A DNA stretch of 64,000 nt from Pseudomaricurvus hydrocarbonicus (GTDB taxonomy: Bacteria; Pseudomonadota; Gammaproteobacteria; Pseudomonadales; Cellvibrionaceae). Where the stretch lies: the NCBI RefSeq assembly GCF_011602365.1, contig NZ_JAAONZ010000012.1, positions 103,789 through 167,788 on the forward strand, in the 5' to 3' direction. Position numbers and translations under genes: made by a program. How positions within the stretch are numbered: position 1 is the first letter of the stretch; each line of letters starts with the position of its first letter. Positions 53,570 to 61,979 of the stretch are shown in pieces. The notes under the pieces are model-generated. The model was not told the origin of the DNA. It made no database searches and worked only from the letters and a program-made list of their open reading frames with translations.

Positions 53570-54907
53570 TCAGGTGATGTCCGCAACCGTATTGTTTTTG
53601 CTCATGTTGTCTTCCCCAGTGCTACGATCCATGTGATCGCCATAAGCCTGGGCAGCGCGCCAATACAACAGGCTGCCGATGGCAACGGCAGCCAGGCTGA
53701 CGAGCATGGCGTAGCGTATGGCCTGCTCGCCCAGCGTAGGGGTGAAAATATCACTGAGCGTGCCGATGAGCACTGGGCCCAGCCCCATGCCAATCAGGTT
53801 CAGCAGTAGCATCAACATGGCAGAGGCCTGAGTGCGTAGATGTGAGGGCGAAAGGGTTTGCACGGCGGCGTAGGTTGGTCCCAGCCAAAACGCCGAGAAA
53901 AAACCGCCAAACACAAAAAACACCACAGCTACGGGTAAGTGAAAATCTTGTATGAGCCAAAACTGCTGGCTGGGCCACAGCAGAAACAACGCCATAAAAA
54001 TTAATGACAAGCCGGCTCCTATCGCGGGTAATCGCAGCTGCCAACGGGTATCCCTTTGGCACAGACGGTCGCATAACAAACCACCTGTAATGGCACCTGC
54101 GAGGCCCGCAAAGGTGCCCGCCAGCCCCAGAATCAGACCCGCTTCCACCAGCGATACACCGTGAACGCGAATCAGAAAGCTGGGAAACCAGGTGCCCAGA
54201 CCATAGCCAGACAGAGCGGTAAATGCGGTGGCCAGTGACAGCTGCATAAAGGCGGGTAGCGCCCAGAGCTGACGCATGGATTGCAGCAGGGATTCTTGCG
54301 GGGGCTTGGGCTTGACCGGCTCTTTGATCAACAGGGCGACCAGCAGGCCAATCACCACACCGGGAACGCCGAAAATGATAAAGGCCATACGCCAGCCCAG
54401 TTGATCCGCGATCACGGCGCCGCCAAACATGCCCAACAAGACACCGATTTGAGAGCCGGTGGAATGAATGCCCATGGCTGTGGAGCGTTGGTGAGGCGGA
54501 AAATAATCGGCAATCAGAGATTGGGAGGGGGGCGTGCCACCGGCTTCACCAACTCCGACCCCGACCCGCAGCAAGGCCATTTGCAGAAAGCCCGACGCCC
54601 CGGCACACAGGCTGGTCATGACACTCCACAAGATCACCGAGATGGATAAGACGTTGCGACGGGACCAGCGATCCGCCAGGCGGGCTATGGGAAGGCCCAG
54701 GGTGGCGTAGAAGAGGGCAAATGCAAAACCGGTGAGAAAGCCCATGGCGGTATCACTGGCTCCGAATTCTGCCTTGATGGGTTCCAGCAAGATGGTCATT
54801 AATTGACGGTCAATAAAGTTAAACACATACACCAGCACCAACAGCGCCAGAACAAAGTTTCGATACGCAGGGGAATAGCGTTCGGGAAGATGGTGGTCAG
54901 CCTGCAT
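53570..54907 (-). CDS. MFS transporter, spinster-like
   Basis: 445 aa inner-membrane transporter. It starts MQADHHLPERYSPAYRNFVLALLVLVY; the ATG at 54907 is preferred over a TTG 14 codons upstream because CGAGGT stands 8 bases before it. The helix 2-3 loop includes GLPIARLADRWSRRNVLS near residues 66-83, and GEAGGTPPSQSLIADYFPPHQRSTAMG near 125-150 is typical of the spinster-like MFS subgroup often found in aromatic and steroid catabolic clusters. The carrier probably takes up the substrate of the 52-60 kb genes. Confidence 0.92.
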   Translation of the reverse strand: MQADHHLPERYSPAYRNFVLALLVLVYVFNFIDRQLMTILLEPIKAEFGASDTAMGFLTGFAFALFYATLGLPIARLADRWSRRNVLSISVILWSVMTSLCAGASGFLQMALLRVGVGVGEAGGTPPSQSLIADYFPPHQRSTAMGIHSTGSQIGVLLGMFGGAVIADQLGWRMAFIIFGVPGVVIGLLVALLIKEPVKPKPPQESLLQSMRQLWALPAFMQLSLATAFTALSGYGLGTWFPSFLIRVHGVSLVEAGLILGLAGTFAGLAGAITGGLLCDRLCQRDTRWQLRLPAIGAGLSLIFMALFLLWPSQQFWLIQDFHLPVAVVFFVFGGFFSAFWLGPTYAAVQTLSPSHLRTQASAMLMLLLNLIGMGLGPVLIGTLSDIFTPTLGEQAIRYAMLVSLAAVAIGSLLYWRAAQAYGDHMDRSTGEDNMSKNNTVADIT

Positions 54908-55363
54908 CAGGGGTACCTCGAAAGTGTCGGCGGGGAGCACGGGTGACAAGTCGTGATTAATTACGCTGCGCGGTTGCGGTCTTTGGCGGTCGCGCAGGGC
55001 TTTCTGTCGTGCTCCGTAAACCAGGGGGGTGGTTTTTGTATTTAATGGTTATTCTAAGAGGTTAAAATTTAACATTGCGTAAAACAAATATCAATATTTT
55101 ACGATTTAATCGTTGTTGTGGTCGGTTCGGGTCATGGTGTCCGTGATCCGGTAATGGCGGATCTGAGGTCGGGAGCCCTTAGGCCGGCAACCTCGGGCCG
55201 GCAACCCGGGCCGGCAACCCAGGTCGGTAACCAGAGTGGGGTGCCGACAGGGCGCGATGATGGTGTCGTTCGGTATTGATGAATGCGGGCAAACTGGCTG
55301 GCAGCGGTGGCCAGTCTGATCTCGTGTTTTTCTGGGGCAGGGTTATGAATGCCGGGAGACGGG
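54908..55363. other. Gap between MFS and LuxR genes, with GC-rich repeats
   Basis: 456 bases without a gene. It holds the upstream region of the MFS gene (AT-rich near 55035-55110, a plausible promoter site) and, at 55182-55232, four copies of a GGCCGGCAACC unit. No coding frame is convincing. Confidence 0.5.
55182..55232. repeat. Four near-identical 11-base units spaced by 2-3 bases
   Basis: GGCCGGCAACC occurs at 55182-55192, 55196-55206 and 55209-55219, and a variant GGTCGGTAACC at 55222-55232. The period is 13-14 bases, close to but not equal to a helical turn and a half. They sit between the LuxR stop and the MFS start, downstream of luxR. They may be a slippage product or a regulator array. 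Confidence 0.85.
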
Positions 55364-56506
55364 TTACTGTGCCGCCGCCAAACTATTCAGCACCAGAGAG
55401 ACCAGTAACGACTGCTGAGTGACGCCGGTTTTGGCGTACATGGCGCGAAGATGGGCACGCACCGTATTTTTTTTGATGTCCAGTTCTTCACACACGGCTT
55501 CGGTGGTATAGCCTTCGGCCATCAGGATGGCGATGGTCGCTTCTGACAAGGTGAGGTTGTAGAGGTTCATCAGTGTGCGCACCGAGATCACCAGATCCTT
55601 ATCCGGATCCTTGATAAACAGGGCGGCGTATGGCGTAAGTGATGAAGCATCAGTGGCCTCCACCGGCAAGGGTTTGATGACCAGTTGATAGTCTGCGCGG
55701 TTGGAGGGGCGGGAGACCGACAGCGCATTAATGGCCGAGCGGTATTTGGCGTTGGCGATGGAAACGGCCTCGCGAATGTACTGTTGCAGCGTATTGTTGC
55801 GGGAGGTGTGGTCAATTTTTATGTGCTGGTGTACCCGACTAATGCCGTCGTTGTGTTTTAAGAAGGTGTCGGCGGCTTTGTTGGTTTTCAGAATATTGCC
55901 TTCGCTGTCAAAAGTCACCATGCCGATGGAGCGCTTGGAAATGCTGTCGGCGTAAATCTGTCGTTCGGTGTCCAGTTGACGTAACTGCAACCCAATGATG
56001 ACGGACTGCTTTAAGTGGGGGATCAACAGCGACAGAAACTGTCGCTCTTGCTGACTGAAGTCCCCCTGTTCGTGACTGCGCACCAGGCGAATGGACATAC
56101 GGTTGTGGTCGTCCTGTAACCAGTCGGCACCGGCGATGTAGAAGATATCCAGGGGTTTGAGGATCAGTTGGTAGTATTCGTGATCTTCAAGCGCGTCCGA
56201 TGCAATCGTGTCCGACAGGGTGACTACCTGTTCCAGGGGCAGGTTGACCAGCGGGTCCTGAGCGTAAAGGTTGGTATAGGCGCCCGCCACACTGTTGAGG
56301 ATAGCAACATCCGCTTCATCGCCACTGGTGTAAATCAGCCCGCTGTCCGTCGGGGAGGGCAGGCGGGTAATCAGGGTGGCGTGCAACAGATTTAGTTGTT
56401 TTTTGAGCTGGGTCAGAAAGTACTTGTTGGTGTTCGACGTAGTGGCCGCACCATACAGAGAATGAACCAGTTCGGAAAACGCTTGGGTATCGGTCAGTAT
56501 CGACAT
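55364..56506 (-). CDS. LuxR-family transcriptional regulator (TeiR-like in size and context)
   Basis: 380 aa regulator with a C-terminal LuxR/FixJ HTH (LYNLTLSEATIAILMAEGYTTEAVCEELDIKKNTVRAHLRAMYAKTGV near residues 313-360) and a long N-terminal sensory part. A PAS-like segment (GMVTFDSEGNILKTNKAADTFLKHN near 200-225) may bind a ligand. The ATG at 56506 is used; a GTG at 56551 is in frame but less supported. Its length and position upstream of an HsdA-like gene resemble TeiR, the LuxR-type activator of steroid genes in Comamonas testosteroni. That link is inferred; no alignment was run. Confidence 0.85.
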   Translation of the reverse strand: MSILTDTQAFSELVHSLYGAATTSNTNKYFLTQLKKQLNLLHATLITRLPSPTDSGLIYTSGDEADVAILNSVAGAYTNLYAQDPLVNLPLEQVVTLSDTIASDALEDHEYYQLILKPLDIFYIAGADWLQDDHNRMSIRLVRSHEQGDFSQQERQFLSLLIPHLKQSVIIGLQLRQLDTERQIYADSISKRSIGMVTFDSEGNILKTNKAADTFLKHNDGISRVHQHIKIDHTSRNNTLQQYIREAVSIANAKYRSAINALSVSRPSNRADYQLVIKPLPVEATDASSLTPYAALFIKDPDKDLVISVRTLMNLYNLTLSEATIAILMAEGYTTEAVCEELDIKKNTVRAHLRAMYAKTGVTQQSLLVSLVLNSLAAAQ

Positions 56507-56658
56507 GCTGGATCTCGTACTTGGGAGAATCTCCGGATGATATCGCTTCACGCCGGTGAGAAAAAGCTTTCCAGCACTGATCCGGGTGTGAGCTGCTGGG
56601 AGCCAATAATACCAACAAGCCGGCGTATGCCGGCTTCAGGGGAGTGTGGGATGGGTGC

Positions 56659-57420
56659 CTAGATGGCGTCCGGTCTGAATACGGCGTCGTGACCACCGTC
56701 AATAAACAGCGTAGAGCCGGTGATAAAGTTGGCCTTGTCACTCAACAGAAACTCTGCCGCGTCAGCCATATCGTCCGGTTGTCCCGCTCTTCCGAGAGGA
56801 ATGCTGGCTGCAAACTGACGAATGGCCTCGCCATAGGTTGGGTCCTGGGCTACGGCCTGGGTCATGGGAGTATCCGTGAAGCCCGGTGCCAGAGCATTAA
56901 TGTTGATGCCCATCCGGGCCAGTTCGGGAACCTGGCGGCGCATCCAGCGAACCACCGCACGCTTGGTACCGGCGTAAACCTGCTGGCCTTCCAGTTCGCT
57001 GGCCCGGTGGGCCGCCTCATCTTCTTTATTGTCCAGCAGCAAGTTTAAAAAATCTTCTGCAGTGCCGCCGGGGGCGGAGTTGGAGGCGATCAGCAAAATC
57101 TTGCCTTGTTTCTTACTGACCAGGTCCTTCAGGCCATTGACCAGGGCAATGCAGCCAAAGTAGTTGACCTGGGTAATCAGGGCCCGGTTGGGGACATGGG
57201 AGGCAAGTCCGGCGCAGGTGATCAGTCCATCCAGACCGCTGTCTGCGATTTCCCGGGTGCTGTTAATGGCAAGCTCGCGCCCGTCTGGGGTGGAGAGATC
57301 GGCGATAATATCGGCGTCTTTGATGTCAACGCTGATGACGCGGTGGCCGGCCTTCAGCAGGCGAGCCTTGATGGCGGCGCCGATACCTGTGGCGCCACCG
57401 GTGAGGGCATAGGTTTTCAT
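56659..57420 (-). CDS. 3-alpha-hydroxysteroid dehydrogenase (HsdA-like) SDR
   Basis: 253 aa SDR that matches the pattern of 3-alpha-hydroxysteroid dehydrogenase/carbonyl reductase of Comamonas testosteroni. TGGATGIG is at residues 7-14, and the stretch IKDADIIADLSTPDGRELAI matches the same segment of HsdA with few changes. The active site is Ser near 113-115, Tyr149 and Lys153, with the HsdA-type insertion between Ser and Tyr (about residues 120-146). INALAPGFTDTPM, QDPTYGEAIRQFA and the C-terminal FIDGGHDAVFRPDAI are near-diagnostic. Predicted reaction: reversible oxidation of a 3-alpha-hydroxyl to a 3-ketone on steroids with NAD(H), in the cytoplasm. The LuxR gene lies 152 bases downstream. 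Confidence 0.93.
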   Translation of the reverse strand: MKTYALTGGATGIGAAIKARLLKAGHRVISVDIKDADIIADLSTPDGRELAINSTREIADSGLDGLITCAGLASHVPNRALITQVNYFGCIALVNGLKDLVSKKQGKILLIASNSAPGGTAEDFLNLLLDNKEDEAAHRASELEGQQVYAGTKRAVVRWMRRQVPELARMGININALAPGFTDTPMTQAVAQDPTYGEAIRQFAASIPLGRAGQPDDMADAAEFLLSDKANFITGSTLFIDGGHDAVFRPDAI

Positions 57421-57615
57421 AAGGGTGTTTGCTCCCGGAAAGTCAATTGGGTCCAGTATTTATACTTTGTTTAACGTCATGCTCTGGTTAAGGTCATGCT
57501 TGTTCCAAGTAAAGGCTCTGGCTAATGGTAAAGCGCCTGTTGACCTTCCGCATCGGCTGTTTGAACGAGAGGGTCACAGGTTTGATTGTGGATGTGCTGT
57601 AGCGTCGCCGGTGAA

Positions 57616-58422
57616 TCAGTCGAGGTTGTCCAGCGTGTGCTGGATGGCGCTGCCGGGCAGCGCCTGCATGCCGCCATCAATTTCCAGCACCTTGCCGCTG
57701 ACAAAGCTGCTGGCGGCACTGGCTAGATACAGTACCCCGTTGGCCAGATCCTGGGGGGTGCCAAAACGACGCAGGGGAATCCAGCGCTCGGCTTCGTCGC
57801 GGCGCTGCTGATCACTGGTGATAAAACTGGTGGCTGGGGTATCGACAGCGCCCGGGGCCACTGCGTTGACACGAATGTGCGGCGCCAGCTCATAAGCCAT
57901 CACTCGGGTCATTTGGTTCATGCCGGCTTTGGCGGCGGCGTAGGCGGTAAAATTGCGATCCACCATCCAGCTTAGGGCCGAAGAGACATTGACGATGGCT
58001 GGCGTCTGGCTATCGCGCAAGGCGGGAAGGCACAAATGGCTGAGCGTGTAGGCCGAGGTCAAATTGATTCGCACAGTATCTTCGAATCGGGCCATGCCGA
58101 CTTTTTCAATGGAACCCCAGCCTTTACCGGGCGCACCAGCGTTGTTGACGAGTATATCAATGCCGGAAAAAGTCTCTAAAGTGCGTGCGACCACGGTCTT
58201 CAGCTGTTCTTCATCGGTCACATCGGCGACAACCACCAGAGCCTGGGCTCCCAGCTCACGAATGGCGGCGGCAGTCTGTTCCAGATCGTCGATATTGCGT
58301 GCCACGCACACGACATTAGCGCCCATTTCCGCAAAGGTAGTGGCTATGCAGCGGCCAATGCCTTTACCTGCGCCCGTGACGATGGCGGTCTTGCCGGTTA
58401 ATTTGAATGCGTCGAGTATCAT
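57616..58422 (-). CDS. SDR family oxidoreductase (7-alpha-HSDH-like style)
   Basis: 268 aa short-chain dehydrogenase. The start is set at the ATG at 58422, which gives MILDAFKLTGKTAIVTGAGKGIG; frames further upstream are open but unconserved. TGAGKGIG, NNAGAPG, Ser in VSSALSW and Y-A-A-A-K are intact, then VNAVAPGAVDTPA and EIDGG. The general pattern is that of 7-alpha-hydroxysteroid dehydrogenases and related SDRs, but the substrate cannot be fixed. It diverges from the SDR at 58587 and lies upstream of the HsdA-like gene by 195 bases, so it probably works on the same molecule. Confidence 0.9.
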   Translation of the reverse strand: MILDAFKLTGKTAIVTGAGKGIGRCIATTFAEMGANVVCVARNIDDLEQTAAAIRELGAQALVVVADVTDEEQLKTVVARTLETFSGIDILVNNAGAPGKGWGSIEKVGMARFEDTVRINLTSAYTLSHLCLPALRDSQTPAIVNVSSALSWMVDRNFTAYAAAKAGMNQMTRVMAYELAPHIRVNAVAPGAVDTPATSFITSDQQRRDEAERWIPLRRFGTPQDLANGVLYLASAASSFVSGKVLEIDGGMQALPGSAIQHTLDNLD

Positions 58423-58586
58423 GTGAATACCTGTTGTCGTGTTGTGGGTGTCGTCCGAATGGATTAAGGCGGAATATGCCGTTTCCTTGCTAAAAATATA
58501 CGCGAGTATAAAAATGGACTCGAGTTTTAACGGCGCCTTGCAGTCGTCCAAATGAACTAAAGTGCCTGAGAATAAGTGGTCAGATT

Positions 58587-59345
58587 ATGAAGTTACTGAA
58601 AGACAAAGTGGGCGTAGTGACCGGTGGTGGTGCGGGCATTGGGCGGGCGATCTGCTATGCCTTCGCCCGTGAAGGTGCCAAAGTGGTGGTCGCTGATTTT
58701 AATGCGGAGTCCGGTGAAGAAACAGTGGCCCAGATCAACGCCAGTGGCGGCGATGCCGTTTTTTTTCAGGCGGATGTGAGCGATGAAACCCAAGTGAAAG
58801 CCATGGTGGATACGGCGATCAGCCAGTATGGGCGTTTGGATATTGCATGCAACAGTGCGGCGGTGAGCCGCGGCTCTGGCCCGATCCACCAGTTTGAACG
58901 GCAGGTATTTGATGACACGCTCACCCTGTGCCTCACCAATACCTGGCTGTGTCTGAAGCACGAGGTGACAGCCATGCTGGAAACCGGCGGTGGCAGTATT
59001 GTCAATATTTCTTCCAATGCGTCGCTGCGTGGTCAGGCATTCAATACCGCCTATGCGGCCGCCAAAAGCGGTGTCAATTTGCTGACCAAAAGTGCGGCTG
59101 CAGAATATGGTGAACAAGGTATTCGTATCAATGCCGTGTCCCCGGGAGTGATCCGCACCCCGGGAGTGGAAAAGTACTTTGAAGAACAACCTCAGCTTGC
59201 TGAGGGACTGAAGAAAAACTCGGTGATGAAGCGCTTGGGCGAACCGGAAGAAATTGCCGAAGCCGTGGTGTTTTTCTGCTCAGATCGAGCATCTTTTATA
59301 ACCGGACAAATTTTGTCCGTCGATGGCGGTGGCTCCGTCAAATAA
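58587..59345 (+). CDS. SDR family oxidoreductase
   Basis: 252 aa short-chain dehydrogenase. TGGGAGIG near residues 12-19, CNSAAVS near 88-94 (NNAG variant), Ser in ISSNASL and Y-A-A-A-K in FNTAYAAAKSGV are present, then INAVSPGVIRTP and SVDGGG. It is the first gene of a rightward pair with the Rieske oxygenase (33 bases apart, with an AGAAAGGA Shine-Dalgarno), and diverges from the SDR at 57616. It may oxidise the alcohol made by the oxygenase or prepare its substrate. Confidence 0.9.
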   Translation: MKLLKDKVGVVTGGGAGIGRAICYAFAREGAKVVVADFNAESGEETVAQINASGGDAVFFQADVSDETQVKAMVDTAISQYGRLDIACNSAAVSRGSGPIHQFERQVFDDTLTLCLTNTWLCLKHEVTAMLETGGGSIVNISSNASLRGQAFNTAYAAAKSGVNLLTKSAAAEYGEQGIRINAVSPGVIRTPGVEKYFEEQPQLAEGLKKNSVMKRLGEPEEIAEAVVFFCSDRASFITGQILSVDGGGSVK

Positions 59346-59378
59346 TTCGCAATTAGCTAGACCAGAAAGGATATAACT

Positions 59379-60374
59379 ATGATTGCACACGATAACGATT
59401 CCGTCCGTATTCCCCTGCCGATTCCCTTTGGTTGGTTTCAGGTTCTGTATTCTCATGAGCTGGCGGTGGGTGAATCAAAGCCACTGAGCTATTTCAACCG
59501 AGAGTTGGTGGCTTTCCGCACCGAGTCGGGTGTCGCCAAGGTGGTAGACGCTTACTGCCCGCATATGGGCGCGCATCTGGGCTACGGCATTCACGATAAT
59601 GCCGGCCATGGCTCCTCCGTGGTTGGGGAAAGCATTGTGTGTCCGTTCCACGGTTGGGCGTTTAATGGTGACGGCCAGTGTACGGACATCCCCTACGCCA
59701 AGAACATGCCACCCAAAGTTCAGCGCGGCGAGCAGGTGTTGTTCACTTATCCGGTGCGTGAAATTAACAACTGTATTTTTGTCTGGTATCACCCGGAAAA
59801 TATTGAACCGACCTTCGAGCCGGAAGTTGTACCAGAGGCAAGCGATGACGAATGGGGTGATATGAAAATATTCACCTGGGAGATCGATACGCACATGGAG
59901 GAAATCGGGGAAAATGCCGTGGATGCAGCGCATTTCCTTTACGTTCACCAAACCAACGACATTCCGGATGTGGCGACGCTTAACTTTGAGGAGCACATTC
60001 GTCACGGTGTATTGAAAACCCGTAACCCGACTCCGAAAGGTGTTATTGAAGGCACCATTGCCAATCGCAGTATCGGTGTGGGGCAGGCAGTGGTTCGTTT
60101 CAGCGGCATCTGCGAGACGATCTTGATGGGTAATCTCACCCCGATTACTCGGGAAAAGTCACGGGCCATGTACGCGTTTATTCAGAAAAAAGTTGATGGC
60201 AAAACCCCGCAAGGTGGTGTCGGTGATGCCATTATTGCCAATATCTGCCAGCAGATGGAAGAAGATAAAATCATTTGGGATCGTAAGAAGTACTACGAAA
60301 AACCCATGCTGTGTGACAGCGATGGGCCGTTTGCAAAGTTCCGCAAGTGGTATCAGCAATTCATGGTCGCCTGA
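59379..60374 (+). CDS. Rieske oxygenase, KshA/cholesterol-7-desaturase-like
   Basis: 331 aa Rieske non-heme iron oxygenase. The cluster ligands are Cys60 and His62 (CPHMGAHLGYG) and Cys88 and His91 (CPFHGW). The mononuclear iron site is in ENAVDAAHFLYVHQTNDIP, with His-x4-His near residues 185-190. HMGAHLG and FHGWxFxGxGxCxxIPY are typical of 3-ketosteroid 9-alpha-hydroxylase (KshA) and of cholesterol 7-desaturase (DAF-36/Neverland). The C-terminal FRKWYQQF is also seen in KshA-like proteins. The substrate is inferred to be a steroid or a similar polycycle. No KshB-type reductase is present in the window. It ends before a terminator. Confidence 0.88.
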   Translation: MIAHDNDSVRIPLPIPFGWFQVLYSHELAVGESKPLSYFNRELVAFRTESGVAKVVDAYCPHMGAHLGYGIHDNAGHGSSVVGESIVCPFHGWAFNGDGQCTDIPYAKNMPPKVQRGEQVLFTYPVREINNCIFVWYHPENIEPTFEPEVVPEASDDEWGDMKIFTWEIDTHMEEIGENAVDAAHFLYVHQTNDIPDVATLNFEEHIRHGVLKTRNPTPKGVIEGTIANRSIGVGQAVVRFSGICETILMGNLTPITREKSRAMYAFIQKKVDGKTPQGGVGDAIIANICQQMEEDKIIWDRKKYYEKPMLCDSDGPFAKFRKWYQQFMVA

Positions 60375-60400
60375 GTGTATACAGGTTCGTGAGGCATAAA

Positions 60401-60427
60401 AACCGGGGCAGTGCCCCGGTTTTTTTT
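60401..60427 (+). terminator. Rho-independent terminator after the Rieske gene
   Basis: AACCGGGGC at 60401-60409 and GCCCCGGTT at 60413-60421 with loop AGT, followed by T to 60427. It closes the catabolic region and separates it from the mobile tail. Confidence 0.92.
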
Positions 60428-60607
60428 GGTTAATAAAAAGTGTCGTCGTCCTTGCAAGCAGTGGGTGCAATTCACGTTGTGTGTCATCTGCCTACTAAAT
60501 AGGCGGCTGGTGGTCCGGTGTTGACCCATAACGGAACGTCAGTACGACGCCGACCAATTGAATGTTGGGGGTTTTGGGTAAAGGACGATGACACAATCTA
60601 CTCATGA

Positions 60608-60623
60608 CTGTTTTTATGTACAG
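60608..60623. promoter_or_regulatory. LexA (SOS) box candidate
   Basis: CTGTTTTTATGTACAG has the CTG-N10-CAG layout of the gammaproteobacterial LexA site, with AC before and GT after, as in TACTG...CAGTA. No SOS gene follows it in the window; the next gene is the IS transposase 343 bases later. It may be an orphan left by rearrangement or control the cassette/IS region. Confidence 0.5.
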
Positions 60624-60768
60624 TCTTGTATCGATTGCATTACTGGTAAACAATGCAAAGATGAATTGCATGCCAATGTGTGCTGGCAGGGATGATAGTC
60701 GTGCTCAAGTATGAATCGAAGGATACGAAAACCGCTCTTAACTCCCTTCTGATAGATATATGTCGTTG

Positions 60769-60882
60769 TGACGTAATAGTTTACGTCGATTTAACTTAAG
60801 TTATTAAATTTTCAGGGATACCGGGTGTATGTTCGGTGACCGATATTGGATATATGTCTTTAAGACGTTTTTTATTACGTCA
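60769..60882. repeat. Interrupted inverted repeat beside the IS
   Basis: The 19-base arm at 60769-60787 (TGACGTAATA-GTTT-ACGTC) pairs with 60864-60882 (GACGT-TTTT-TATTACGTCA) at 15 of 19 positions, with a 76-base spacer. The right arm abuts the attC-like core. It could be the arm of a large attC-type hairpin or a remnant of another element. Confidence 0.7.
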
Positions 60883-60965
60883 TTAGGGCGTTGAATAATG
60901 ACATGGACTCTCCTCTACCTTCAGTGGCTATCCTTAAGATACGACTGCTGAACTAGGAGACGATC

Positions 60966-61979
60966 ATGGCGACAATGACTATTCGTATTGGTTTGGATAT
61001 AGCTAAAAACATATTTGTTGTTTACGGTGTGGATCGGAATGGAAAGAAGACGCTTTCAAAAAAGTTAAAGCGACAGTCAGTTTTAAGCTTTTTTGCGCAA
61101 TTACCGCCAGCGCTAATTGGTATCGAATCTTGTGGAAGCAGTAGCTACTGGGGAAGGGAGCTGAAGAAATTAGGACATGATGTGAGACTTATCGCGCCCA
61201 AGTACGTTAAGCCATATCTGATGAAAGAGAAAAATGATTTAAATGATGCCTCAGCAATTTGTGAAGCAATAAGTAGGCCTAACGTAAATTTTGTTGCCAT
61301 CAAAACAGAAGAGCAACAAGAAATATTAATGGTGCATCGAGTACGTTCTAGAAGCATCTCAACTCGAACGTCATTGATGAACCAAATTAGGGGGCATTTA
61401 GCTGAATTTGGTTATGTTTTTAGCCAGGGCAGAGAGAAGTGTAAAAAAGAGTTGATGGATTTTCTGAGCGATAATGATTTGTCTCCTCTTGTGATGGAAA
61501 TAGTGCATGATTTATATGCTTCAGTGTTAAGAGAAGAAGAGCGGATTGCTCAATTTGATCGTTTAATTGATCGTTGGGCTCGCTCACACCCAGTTGCAAG
61601 AGAGTTGTTGACGCTGGATGGGATTGGCGCACTGACAGCCTCGGCGGTGGTAGCCACTGCCGGAGATTCAAAAATATTTAAAAGTGGCAGGCAGTTCTCG
61701 GCATGGCTGGGTTTAGTGCCTAGACAATATTCATCTGGAGGAAAGTCAAAGCAAGGGCGGATCACAAAGAAAGGCGATACATATCTTCGAACGCTCCTGA
61801 TACACGGAGCAAGAACGGTATTGCTCATGTCCTCCAGAGGAAAAGGCGTTCACACTGAATGGGTAGAAAAGCTCAGGAAGAGTAAACCGGATAATGTTGT
61901 GGCAGTGGCTTATGCATCAAAACAAGCAAGAATGCTCTGGGCAATGATGTTTAAATATCAAAATAATGGAATTTGTTAA
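60966..61979 (+). CDS. IS110/IS1111-family transposase
   Basis: 337 aa DEDD-type transposase. The N-terminal RuvC-like part shows GLDIAK (first Asp near residue 10), GIESCGSSSYWGREL (Glu near 54) and KNDLNDASAI (Asp pair near 90-93). The C-terminal transposase_20 part has LLTLDGIGALTASAVVA and the FSAWLGLVPRQYSSGGKSKQG segment with the conserved Ser near 262, then GDTYLRTLLIHGAR. It mobilises the element without typical terminal repeats. The frame is complete and intact, so it may be active. AGGAG precedes the ATG. Confidence 0.95.
   Translation: MATMTIRIGLDIAKNIFVVYGVDRNGKKTLSKKLKRQSVLSFFAQLPPALIGIESCGSSSYWGRELKKLGHDVRLIAPKYVKPYLMKEKNDLNDASAICEAISRPNVNFVAIKTEEQQEILMVHRVRSRSISTRTSLMNQIRGHLAEFGYVFSQGREKCKKELMDFLSDNDLSPLVMEIVHDLYASVLREEERIAQFDRLIDRWARSHPVARELLTLDGIGALTASAVVATAGDSKIFKSGRQFSAWLGLVPRQYSSGGKSKQGRITKKGDTYLRTLLIHGARTVLLMSSRGKGVHTEWVEKLRKSKPDNVVAVAYASKQARMLWAMMFKYQNNGIC

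Larger units (their letters stand above)
60428..60902. other. Gene-free region before the IS, with dyads and a SOS-like box
   Basis: About 475 bases with no convincing gene. It holds a LexA-like site (60608-60623), a long interrupted palindrome (60769-60882) and, just left of the IS, a sequence GGGCGTTGAAT whose GTTGAAT (60890-60896) fits the integron core consensus GTTRRRY. It marks the boundary between the catabolic block and the cassette region. Confidence 0.55.

Noticed and set aside
55182..55232. CRISPR-like array
   Set aside because: Units of 11 bases with 2-3-base gaps are far too short for repeats and spacers, and no cas gene is near.
58593..59189. 198-codon minus-strand open frame
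   Set aside because: Antisense to the SDR at 58587, which has complete family motifs.
60428..60902. Integron integrase gene or attI next to the core site
   Set aside because: No tyrosine-recombinase-like frame exists here on either strand, so the cassettes cannot be tied to an integron platform within the window.
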